32,071 nt of DNA. Source: Terriglobia bacterium. Its GTDB lineage: Bacteria > Acidobacteriota > Terriglobia > UBA7540. The translations under genes were made by a program, and so were the position numbers. Where the stretch lies: positions 1-32,071 of the forward strand of contig JAIQGH010000042.1 in NCBI GenBank assembly GCA_020072655.1, in the 5' to 3' direction. Shown here in pieces: positions 25,855-32,071 of this stretch. The notes under the pieces are model-generated. The model was not told where the DNA came from. It made no database searches and saw only the letters and a list, made by a program, of their open reading frames with translations. The first letter of the stretch is position 1. Every line of letters begins with the position of its first letter.

Positions 25855-25891
25855 CGCGGAGGAAGGCAAACCGCGCCTACCTCCGCGCTAC
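25855..25891 (-). repeat. GTAG-headed palindrome, diverged cluster copy B3
   Basis: Outer arms are CGCGGAGG / CCTCCGCG and inner arms AGG / CCT. Relative to B1, both arm changes are compensated (A-T to G-C, G-C to A-T). The A/A mismatch is kept (25863/25879) and GTAG is intact (25888-25891). A short tandem of CTTGATC-type heptamers follows at about 25902-25930. Apart from these repeats nothing is seen in the 419-base gap 25511-25929. Confidence 0.65.
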
Positions 25892-25929
25892 TTGGTGTGT
25901 GCTTGATCCTTGATCCTGAATCCTTGATC

Positions 25930-27849
25930 CTAGTTCTCTCCTTTCCCCCACCGGTCGTACCAGAGCTGGAAGCAAAGCAGCGTCCAGAGGGTTTTCCGGT
26001 GGTCGGCGTGGCCAGTCCAGTGCTCGTCGAGCAGGCGACGCACGAAGGCGGCCTCGAATAGCCCGTCCCGCTTCAGTTTCTCCTCCCGGAGCGTCTCATC
26101 GAGGAGGGGCCTCAGGCCACGTTTCATCCAGCTTGCGATTGGGACCGAAAACCCGCGCTTCTGGCGGTAGACGATTTCGTGCGGCAGCCACTTCTCCACG
26201 GCTTTCTTGAGGATGTACTTCAGCGTGAAGCGGCGCACGCGCAACTCAGACGGCAGTCCGGCGGCGAACTCGATGAGCCGCTGATCCAGGAAAGGCGTCC
26301 GTAACTCCAGCGAGCAGGCCATGCTGGCGCGGTCGATCTTCACCAGCAGATTGTCCTCGAGGTACATCCGGAAATCGAGATAAAGCATCTCGGCGACGCT
26401 GTCGTCGAATTGCGCGCCTTCCAGCACACGTGAGAGCGGATTGAAGATCACACTCGAGGGCGGACGCGGCCCTTGCCATTCTGGCGCGAAGAGTTGGTCG
26501 AGCTCGGTAGGAGAGAACATGCCGAACCAGATGTGGTGTCGCTCGGCCGGATCGCGCTCCGCGTGGGTGAGGAAGCGCCTGAGGAACAGCCCCTTCGGCA
26601 CCGCGGTCGAAGAAACGGGCAGGAAGCGCTTCAATCGGTCGAAGAATTGGCGGCGTACCAAACGTGGCAGCCGCAGGTAGTACTGGGCGAGGAGTGCCCC
26701 CATGTAGGTCGGATAGCCGCCGAAAAGCTCATCGCTCCCCTCGCCGCTGAGGGCAACCTTGATGCGCGAGCGCGCGAAACGGGAAAGGAGATACGTCGGA
26801 ATCACGGCAGGATCGGCGACGGGCTCGTCGAGATGGTCGGCGAGGATGTCCAGGGCCTCGCGCAAGGCTGTTTCGTCTGCGTTCAGTACGTGGTGCTGCG
26901 TCCGGAAATGACGCGCGACCAGGTTGGCGTAAGGCTCCTCGTTGAAGGTCTTCTCCGGGAAAGCCACCGAGAAGGTGTTGACGTTGCCCGGCGTCAACTC
27001 GCTCATGGTGGCCACCAGCGTCGAGGAATCTACGCCGCCGCTCAGAAAGACGCCTAGCGGAACGTCGCTCACGAGCCGTGAAATGGCCGCTTCGCGGAGC
27101 TTGCCCCTCAGGTCTTCGACAATCTCCACCTCCTGCCGAGCGGTGACCGGCGGCTTGCCCCGCCCGCGGAGATGGTCCTGCAAGCGCCAGTAGGGCTCGA
27201 TGCGAAGTTCCCCGTTTTCCACCACCATGCGGTGCGCGGCGGGGAGCTTCTTGATTTCCGCATAAATGCTGCGCGGTGTGGGAATGTAGCCGTAGAAAAA
27301 GTATTGCGCGAGCGCCTCACGATCGATCTCACGGCTGAGACCGGGATACTCGAAGAGGGCTTTGATTTCCGAGCCGAAGACCAGCGTCCGATTCCCGCGC
27401 CAGTAGTAGAGGGGCTTCTCGCCCGCGCGGTCGCGAGCCAGAATTAGGCGCCGCGCCCGGCCATCCCACAGCGCGATGGCGAACATGCCGTTCAACTCGC
27501 GCACGAAATCCGTGCCCTCGTCTTCATAGAGATGCGCGATGACTTCACCGTCGGAGCGTGTCCGGAAGCAATGCCCCCGCTTGATCAGCCTGTCGCGGAT
27601 TTCCTGAAAGTTGTAGATCTCGCCGTTGAAGACGAGGGCAACGTCCCCCGTCTCGTTGAAGAGCGGCTGGTTGCCGGTCACAAGATCGATGATGCTCAAG
27701 CGGCGGATGGCAAGCGCCAGATGCGGAAGCTCAAACTTCCCATCACTGTCAGGCCCGCGATGCACGATGCGGGCCGACATGGCATCGATACGCTCGCGAT
27801 GCGCGAGCGGCTCGAGCGCCAGGTTCATTACTCCGCAGATTCCACACAT
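25930..27849 (-). CDS. asnB: Glutamine-hydrolysing asparagine synthetase, AsnB type
   Basis: The 639-residue product has the N-terminal glutaminase domain with catalytic Cys2 (MCGICGVMN), RIVHRGPDSDG and FNGEIYNFQEIR. The synthetase domain follows with the ATP-binding PP-loop GVFLSGGVDSS at 257-266, later LSGEGSDELFGGYPTY and LDQRLIEFAAGLPSELR. It transfers ammonia from glutamine to an acyl-adenylate, classically aspartate. Many acidobacterial copies sit in polysaccharide loci and may amidate sugars or peptides instead. Here it follows a GT2 and an ArnT-like gene on the same strand with an 86-base gap holding two GTAG palindromes. All catalytic motifs look intact, so classical asparagine synthesis remains possible. 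Confidence 0.93.
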   Translation of the reverse strand: MCGICGVMNLALEPLAHRERIDAMSARIVHRGPDSDGKFELPHLALAIRRLSIIDLVTGNQPLFNETGDVALVFNGEIYNFQEIRDRLIKRGHCFRTRSDGEVIAHLYEDEGTDFVRELNGMFAIALWDGRARRLILARDRAGEKPLYYWRGNRTLVFGSEIKALFEYPGLSREIDREALAQYFFYGYIPTPRSIYAEIKKLPAAHRMVVENGELRIEPYWRLQDHLRGRGKPPVTARQEVEIVEDLRGKLREAAISRLVSDVPLGVFLSGGVDSSTLVATMSELTPGNVNTFSVAFPEKTFNEEPYANLVARHFRTQHHVLNADETALREALDILADHLDEPVADPAVIPTYLLSRFARSRIKVALSGEGSDELFGGYPTYMGALLAQYYLRLPRLVRRQFFDRLKRFLPVSSTAVPKGLFLRRFLTHAERDPAERHHIWFGMFSPTELDQLFAPEWQGPRPPSSVIFNPLSRVLEGAQFDDSVAEMLYLDFRMYLEDNLLVKIDRASMACSLELRTPFLDQRLIEFAAGLPSELRVRRFTLKYILKKAVEKWLPHEIVYRQKRGFSVPIASWMKRGLRPLLDETLREEKLKRDGLFEAAFVRRLLDEHWTGHADHRKTLWTLLCFQLWYDRWGKGEN

Positions 27850-27891
27850 AATGAAAGCTGACAGGTTACAGGGTTTGGCGGGCCGGGTCTA

Positions 27892-27914
27892 GTAGGGCCG
27901 GGCTTTGGCCCCGC
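27892..27914 (+). repeat. GTAG-headed palindrome, copy A3
   Basis: GTAG (27892-27895), then GCCGGGC-TTTG-GCCCCGC, nearly the same hairpin as copy A2 (one arm mismatch). It faces copy A4 in inverted orientation, repeating the arrangement seen at 1317-1426. Confidence 0.55.
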
Positions 27915-27917
27915 ATG

Positions 27918-27939
27918 CCGCGATGAATCGGGACGCTAC
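27918..27939 (-). repeat. GTAG-headed palindrome, copy A4, diverged
   Basis: On the minus strand GTAG (27936-27939) precedes CGTCCCGAT-TC-ATCGCGG, a hairpin with one mismatch. The TAG is the stop codon of the ArnT-like glycosyltransferase gene. Confidence 0.45.
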
Positions 27940-29741
27940 TTCTCCGCCGCGGGGATTTTCCAGATCGAGAATTCCCAATCGCTCCACAGAGGCTCCATCC
28001 GAACCACGGTCTGCGAAAGGCTCGTGACATTCTGATTTGGAACCAACACCAGCACGGGCCGCGACGCATGGAGAGACCGATTCCGCAAATCCGCCGCGTC
28101 AATGAGGAGCGGTTCGGGCTGCCCCGGGCCTGTCAAAGCGGCCGCCGAGCTGCGGCGCAATTCCGGCAAGTGCCGGGCGACGAAATGGCTCGTCAGCTCA
28201 ATTCCGTCAGTTGTCACCAGCCCCACTGGACGGCGCAAATAGAAAACCAGACTCGTACGAAACGAATAATAAGCGTAGATGGGCAAGTCTCTTTCGGGGC
28301 TCCGCAACAGAGTCTGCGCTAAGAGGCGGCTCGAGGCGCTTGCGTAGTAACTGCGGAGGGGGGCGATCCAGCGAATCAGCAGCAGCGGTACGACTATCGC
28401 CAGCATGACAAACGGCACCAGGGCCAGCGTCCTTCCGCGACTCCGCGCCGTCACGCGCCGGCCCACTAAGCCCAAAGCCACGAGGATGAGGCCGGAATAG
28501 AACAGCGCGGGCTTCATCAGTGCCACGACCGCGCCAGGGACTTTCCTGGTCAAGGCGATATCAACCGATGGAGCCCGGAAGGCCTGCGGGAGCGCCGCGA
28601 CCACCACACCCAAGACTACCAAGGCGACAAATCCGCCTTGCAGCCAGCGGGGTCGCGCTTGGGAGTCTTCGACACCAACTCCCTCCCAAGCGTTAGCGGT
28701 GAGCAGGCTGAGCGGGACCACCGCGGGAAGGAAATAGCCTGGGAGCTTGGATTGCGAGATCGAAAAGAAAATGAAAATGACAGCAACCCAGGCCAGTGCA
28801 AAGACGACGGCGGCCGACTTCTCTTCGCGGAGGAGTCGCCAAGATCTTCGCCTCGCCCATCCCGCTGCCATGACGAAAAAGCTCCAGGGGAAAAAGCCCA
28901 GCAGGAAAACTGGGACGTAGTAGAAGATGTTGCCGCCCCGGCGCGCACTGCTCGTCGCGAATCTTTGCAGGCTTTCCTCCCAGAGCGCGTAGCGTGGGAA
29001 AGCAGGGTTGCGCACCGAGACGGCGGCAAACCAGGGCAGCGTCGTCGCCAAGAAAACCGCGACACCCAGACCCCACCGCAGGCGCTTCAGTTCCTTCACC
29101 TCGCCGCGCACGGTCGCAAAGGCCAGGATCGTGAGCAAGGGGAGAAGGAATCCCACCGGGCCCTTGGTGATGGTCGCCACGCCCATCGCGGCGAACATCG
29201 TCACTTGGAGCCAAATAGACTTGAACGAGCTATCACGGAAAAGCCAGAAACACAGCAAAGCCGCAGTGACCAGGAAGGCCAACAGCATGTCGAAGATCAC
29301 CAGGCGCGAGAAAGCGATGGCAAGGGGCGTTGTGGCGAAAACAATTCCCGCCCGCACGCCTGCCGAGTTGCCAAACATGCGGCGCGCCGCAAACCAGGCG
29401 AGCAGCATCGTCCCCAGCGCCAGGAGTGCGGAGGGCATCCGCGCCGCCCCTTCGTTCACGCCCAACAGACGAAACGACCCGGCAACCAACCAGAAATAGG
29501 CGGCAGGCTTGTCGAGGTAAACCAGAGAATCGAAGTGGGGCGTGATCAGGTCGCCGGAAGTGAGCATCTCACGCGCCACCTCCGCGTTGCGGCCCTCGTC
29601 GGGCTCGAGCAAAGGCAACCGCCCGAGGCCAGCGAAACAAACGAGCCCCGCTACCAGCAACAAGATCAGTAAGGGCCGCGCGGGGAAAGCCGGCTGAGCT
29701 GGAGGAGAGGGACTCGGTTGGGAATTGATGTCCAAAAGCAA
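27936..29741 (-). CDS. ArnT/GT39-like membrane glycosyltransferase
   Basis: The 601-residue integral membrane protein resembles ArnT and the PMT family, which use polyprenyl-phosphate sugars to modify lipids or proteins at the outer face of the inner membrane. The N-terminal transmembrane helix (LLILLLVAGLVCFAGLG) is followed by the family's acidic loop LEPDEGRNAEVAREM, with Asp48 and Glu49. About eleven hydrophobic segments follow, including LVIFDMLLAFLVTAALL and YVPVFLLGFFPWSFFVM, plus ISQSKLPGYFLPAVVPLSLL typical of the group. A soluble C-terminal region of about 150 residues ends the protein. The start is TTG at 29741 with no clear ribosome-binding site, so it is uncertain. It lies 21 bases after the GT2 gene, which probably makes its lipid-linked sugar donor. 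Confidence 0.85.
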   Translation of the reverse strand: MLLDINSQPSPSPPAQPAFPARPLLILLLVAGLVCFAGLGRLPLLEPDEGRNAEVAREMLTSGDLITPHFDSLVYLDKPAAYFWLVAGSFRLLGVNEGAARMPSALLALGTMLLAWFAARRMFGNSAGVRAGIVFATTPLAIAFSRLVIFDMLLAFLVTAALLCFWLFRDSSFKSIWLQVTMFAAMGVATITKGPVGFLLPLLTILAFATVRGEVKELKRLRWGLGVAVFLATTLPWFAAVSVRNPAFPRYALWEESLQRFATSSARRGGNIFYYVPVFLLGFFPWSFFVMAAGWARRRSWRLLREEKSAAVVFALAWVAVIFIFFSISQSKLPGYFLPAVVPLSLLTANAWEGVGVEDSQARPRWLQGGFVALVVLGVVVAALPQAFRAPSVDIALTRKVPGAVVALMKPALFYSGLILVALGLVGRRVTARSRGRTLALVPFVMLAIVVPLLLIRWIAPLRSYYASASSRLLAQTLLRSPERDLPIYAYYSFRTSLVFYLRRPVGLVTTDGIELTSHFVARHLPELRRSSAAALTGPGQPEPLLIDAADLRNRSLHASRPVLVLVPNQNVTSLSQTVVRMEPLWSDWEFSIWKIPAAEK

Positions 29742-29762
29742 CCAGAAGGAACCGTATAAGGT

Positions 29763-30536
29763 CTAGACCATCGCCCGCTGCCCGACGGTCTCTCCAGAGG
29801 GAGCGGCATCCGCGGGCTCGATCACTTCGAGGTCATCCTGGAAGTTGATGATGTTTTTCTTCATCCAGCGCACTGCCCAGACGTCAGCCAACCCCTTCAC
29901 CATCCGCCCCCACGTCCCGTACTTGGTCTCGCCGTGCAGGCGGGGATGGTGGCTGACGGGGACCTGGGTAACCCGGCGGCCGCGCATCTTGAGCAAGGTG
30001 GGCAGAAAGCGGTGCATCCCCTTGTACAGCTCGAGGCGCTCGAGCGACGAGCGGCGAAAAGCCTTCAGCGTGCATCCTGTATCCACAATGTTGTCGCCCG
30101 TCGCCCAGTTCCGAAAGCCGTTGCCGATGCGCGAAGAGATCCGTTTCCACCGGCTGTCGCGGCGATGCACCCGAACCCCGCACACGCAATCCCAATCCTT
30201 GAGCATCTCGACGAGACGGGGAATATCCGCCGGGTCGTTTTGCAGATCGCCGTCGAGCGTAACGATGGCGTCGCCCTGCGCCAGCCGAAATCCCGCGGCG
30301 ATTGCCGCACTCTGGCCCAGGTTGCAGCGGAAATGGGCAATGCGAATGCGAGCTTCGCGCCGCTGCGCCCCCTTGAGGACTTCGAGAGTCGAGTCGGTGC
30401 TGCCGTCATCGATGAAGATGACTTCCAAGTCCTCACGCCACGCGGCCAGGGCGGACTGCAGGCGTTCGATGAGCGGATCGATATTCTCCGCCTCGTTGTA
30501 AACCGGGATCACGACGCTCAAGGAAATGTGCACCAC
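29763..30536 (-). CDS. GT2 glycosyltransferase, polyprenyl-phosphate sugar synthase-like
   Basis: The 257-residue enzyme is of the DPM1/ArnC-like GT2 group, which transfers a sugar from a nucleotide donor to a polyprenyl phosphate at the cytoplasmic face. Motifs: SVVIPVYNEAENIDPLI, FIDDGSTDST (43-46 DDGS), LGQSAAIAAGFRLAQGDA, and LDGDLQNDPADIP with the metal-binding acids at about 95-97. The later segments DTGCTLKAFRRS, HRFLPTLLKMRG and SHHPRLHGETKYG are typical. The C-terminus has no transmembrane helices, unlike GtrB-type members. It is the first gene of the minus-strand set with the ArnT-like gene and asnB. Confidence 0.92.
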   Translation of the reverse strand: MVHISLSVVIPVYNEAENIDPLIERLQSALAAWREDLEVIFIDDGSTDSTLEVLKGAQRREARIRIAHFRCNLGQSAAIAAGFRLAQGDAIVTLDGDLQNDPADIPRLVEMLKDWDCVCGVRVHRRDSRWKRISSRIGNGFRNWATGDNIVDTGCTLKAFRRSSLERLELYKGMHRFLPTLLKMRGRRVTQVPVSHHPRLHGETKYGTWGRMVKGLADVWAVRWMKKNIINFQDDLEVIEPADAAPSGETVGQRAMV

Positions 30537-30611
30537 AACGGCCTAGGTACGCAGCATCCAGCAGCGGGGCATCTCGACAGCCTTCATTCCTGGCACCCTT
30601 GGGGGACCCGG

Positions 30612-30639
30612 CCCAGCGTGTCATTTTAACACGCCTGGG
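30612..30639. repeat. Inverted repeat upstream of GT2 gene
   Basis: CCCAGCGTGT pairs with ACACGCCTGGG (one bulged base) around CATTTTA. It lies 76 bases before the minus-strand GT2 start and 170 before the lipoprotein start, between two divergent genes. It could be an operator or a weak terminator; nothing more is seen in this 275-base gap. Confidence 0.35.
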
Positions 30640-30811
30640 GCGCGGCACCGGAAAATCGACAGCCGTGGCAACTGCAATTGAATCCAGAGCTTCCGCCGCA
30701 TCCCGTTTCGGTTTAAACTTCTGGAAGGCGACGTGCATCCATTCGCCGTCAGGTGTGTATCAAAGGAAAGAGAAGAGACTCATGTATCAAGACTCACCGA
30801 GGGAGGCCAGT

Positions 30812-31822
30812 ATGCTCAGACGCCGAATCCCGCTTACGATTGCTGTGCTGAGCGGCATGTTGTTGCTGGGCGGTTGCAGCTATCTGCAAACGCTGCAGAA
30901 GCCAGACGATCAGGCCATTACCTCTGAAATCCAGGGGAAACTGTTTGCCGATTCCGTGCTAAAGACACGCGATATTCACGTATCCTCCCAGGGCGGGGTG
31001 GTCACGCTGACCGGCACCGTCAATACCGACCTCGAGAAAGCGGCCGCGGAACGGATTGCCGGTGAAGGGAAGGGCGTGAAGCACGTTCTGAACCAGTTGA
31101 CCGTGGGGCCGGCGGCAGCGGCGCCCGTTGAGCCGATGACCGCGGCTCAGCCCCAGGCAACCCCTCCTCCCGAACCGGCACGCGTCGAGCGAGCGAAGCC
31201 GGCGCGGCACCGGGAGCGAGCATCTTCGTCCACGAATGAGGCTGCTCAGGCTAGTGAACCTGAGACTCCATCTGCCCCGGCTGCAGCCCCGCCCGCGCAG
31301 CCAGCCCCAATGGCTGCCGCGGAACCTGCGCCCGCGCCACCTGTTCGCCAGCCCGTCCAGGTGACGATCCCGGCGGGATCTACCATTACCGTCCGCATGA
31401 TCGACGGTATCGACTCCGCCCGGAATCGGCCCCGGCCAATGAAGGCTCATGGAGACAGCTCCGGCGAGCGCTCCGAACAGAATGAAAGCCATGGCGGTTC
31501 CGACAGCCCGGCGCCACAGGAAGGGGTCCTGTGTATGGATATTTCCACCCGCGGTCTTGCTCACAAGCGCGGCGCGGCGGAAACCCCTCCGCTGGAGCTC
31601 CCTGAAGGCCCTGCGAGCCTCAGCTCGTTGTGCGAAGTAGCCTATGAGGATACCCGTTTCCACTCACTATCCTTGTATCACCATTGGGTCCAAGCTTCTC
31701 GGCATTGCGATGGATTTCACTCGGCAGGAATCTGCGATGCAACTTCGGAGCGTCCATCAGCCCGCGTCTCCGATCGAGAGGAAATGCTTGTATCAGGTTT
31801 TATGATAGCCGCGACACGATAG
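30812..31822 (+). CDS. BON-domain lipoprotein, 3' part replaced
   Basis: The start at 30812 is favoured by GGGAGG five bases upstream and gives a lipoprotein signal with lipobox LLGGC (Cys22); an in-frame ATG at 30782 is less likely. A BON domain spans about 35-98 (ITSEIQGKLFADSVLKTRDI, GGVVTLTGTVNTDLEKAAAE), followed by an Ala/Pro linker to about 185. Then VTIPAGSTITVRMIDGIDS begins what in relatives is a beta domain. After about residue 206 (near 31430) the frame reads through the antisense of another gene fragment, giving about 130 residues with no family features before a stop at 31820. The gene is therefore truncated, and its product may be unstable. BON lipoproteins bind membranes or peptidoglycan-side surfaces in the envelope. 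Confidence 0.7.
   Translation: MLRRRIPLTIAVLSGMLLLGGCSYLQTLQKPDDQAITSEIQGKLFADSVLKTRDIHVSSQGGVVTLTGTVNTDLEKAAAERIAGEGKGVKHVLNQLTVGPAAAAPVEPMTAAQPQATPPPEPARVERAKPARHRERASSSTNEAAQASEPETPSAPAAAPPAQPAPMAAAEPAPAPPVRQPVQVTIPAGSTITVRMIDGIDSARNRPRPMKAHGDSSGERSEQNESHGGSDSPAPQEGVLCMDISTRGLAHKRGAAETPPLELPEGPASLSSLCEVAYEDTRFHSLSLYHHWVQASRHCDGFHSAGICDATSERPSARVSDREEMLVSGFMIAATR
31436..31663 (-). pseudogene. 5' fragment of an unrecognised membrane protein gene
   Basis: The minus-strand GTG at 31663 has AAGGA eight bases upstream and begins a natural-looking protein of about 76 residues: METGILIGYFAQRAEARRAF, a basic stretch RGFRRAALVSKTAGG, HTQDPFLWRRA, then a transmembrane helix AMAFILFGALAGAVSMSL. The open frame continues to 30959, but beyond about 31436 it is only the antisense of the BON lipoprotein gene. 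The true gene therefore loses its 3' part at the same junction. The N-terminal pattern recalls the beginnings of large membrane-bound carbohydrate enzymes of Acidobacteriota, but I cannot name it. Confidence 0.5.
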
Positions 31823-31922
31823 TTAGTCCACAAGTATCGGCGGCCGTCACCGGCGGCATCGCCGATTCCCGACCAGACAGGCGACACAACAGAGCGCCGA
31901 TATGGCGCCGCGATAAATCAAT

Positions 31923-32071
31923 TTACATTACCTTTGCAGCTTTGTTGCTCGAAAAGTTCTCCCATCTCTTGACGGCCACATCCACAAAGACGGGCGAGAT
32001 ATCCATCGCATACACGACTCTTCCCCACTGCTCACCCGCAATGATCTGCGACCCTGAGCCACTGAACGGTT
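31923..32071 (-). CDS. DNA methyltransferase, C-terminal end only
   Basis: The frame runs in from the right edge and ends at TAA 31923-31925, giving 48 residues. It opens with PFSGSGSQIIAGEQWGR, the S-adenosylmethionine-binding motif I (usual form DPFxGSG or EPFxGSG; the preceding codon ends in AA and so could be Glu). It continues VVYAMDISPVFVDVAVKRWE and NFSSNKA, the standard C-terminal end of beta-class N4-cytosine/N6-adenine methyltransferases in which motif I comes last. Variants with EPF and VDVAVKRWE endings are common in phages and prophages, often fused to ParB-like domains. A GCGCC-GATAT-GGCGC hairpin (31894-31908) lies just after the stop. It suggests that a mobile region begins to the right. 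Confidence 0.8.
   Translation of the reverse strand, partial: PFSGSGSQIIAGEQWGRVVYAMDISPVFVDVAVKRWENFSSNKAAKVM

Noticed and set aside
25751-25891. Tandem repeats as a CRISPR array
   Set aside because: The units are adjacent or nearly so, palindromic through most of their length, and have no spacers of regular size; no cas gene is present.
30959-31435. Extension of the minus-strand frame that starts at 31663
   Set aside because: After about 31436 it is only the reverse complement of the BON lipoprotein gene and encodes Arg/Gly-rich nonsense.

Overview
The window looks like a chromosomal piece of an Acidobacteriota genome, probably from a soil or metagenome source. It is GC-rich. It carries two secreted proteins of the acidobacterial VWFA-related type (TIGR03436-like), a very large Oar-like TonB-dependent receptor with an N-terminal carboxypeptidase-regulatory domain, a DUF5666-like protein, and several exported proteins with clear signal peptides. 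There is no rRNA, CRISPR array or complete mobile element.

Layout. 1-4548: the 3' part of a glycosidase-like TIM-barrel gene, a convergent AlkD-like DNA alkylation repair gene, and an exported GH116 beta-glucosidase. 4754-11199: a DUF5666-like gene divergent from a TonB-dependent receptor that is translationally coupled to a VWFA protein; a 17-bp palindrome sits in the spacer of a predicted promoter between them. 11294-17235: a homoserine-partition locus. A sigma70 promoter, a SAM-I (S-box) riboswitch and an intrinsic terminator precede thrC-metY-metX-metW, and thrB follows after 189 bp. Homoserine can be acetylated (MetX) and sulfhydrylated (MetY) towards methionine, or phosphorylated (ThrB) and converted to threonine (ThrC). 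17267-21787 (minus strand): a 1049-residue exported protein of unknown function, a second VWFA protein and tRNA-Ser(GGA). 22207-23201: a MetX-like exported hydrolase broken by an internal deletion. 23228-25510 (minus): an unrecognised Cys/His protein and an exported amidohydrolase. 25930-30536 (minus): a glycosyltransferase set (GT2, then an ArnT/GT39-type membrane transferase, then AsnB-type asparagine synthetase), suggesting cell-surface glycan or lipid modification.

The right end is disturbed. A BON-domain lipoprotein gene loses its 3' part at about 31430, where it meets tail-to-tail the 5' part of an unrelated minus-strand gene. The last 149 bases hold the C-terminal end of a DNA methyltransferase of the kind common in prophages. 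This is either a real rearrangement next to a mobile region or an assembly/amplification chimera.

The least expected signal is a set of small palindromes, each preceded by the tetranucleotide GTAG. This is the hallmark of REP elements associated with RAYT transposases. They lie in inverted pairs at 1317-1426 and 27892-27939, in a four-copy cluster at 25657-25891, and singly at 23963-23982. In three places the GTAG supplies the TAG stop codon of the neighbouring gene. The four clustered copies show compensatory stem changes and a conserved internal mismatch.
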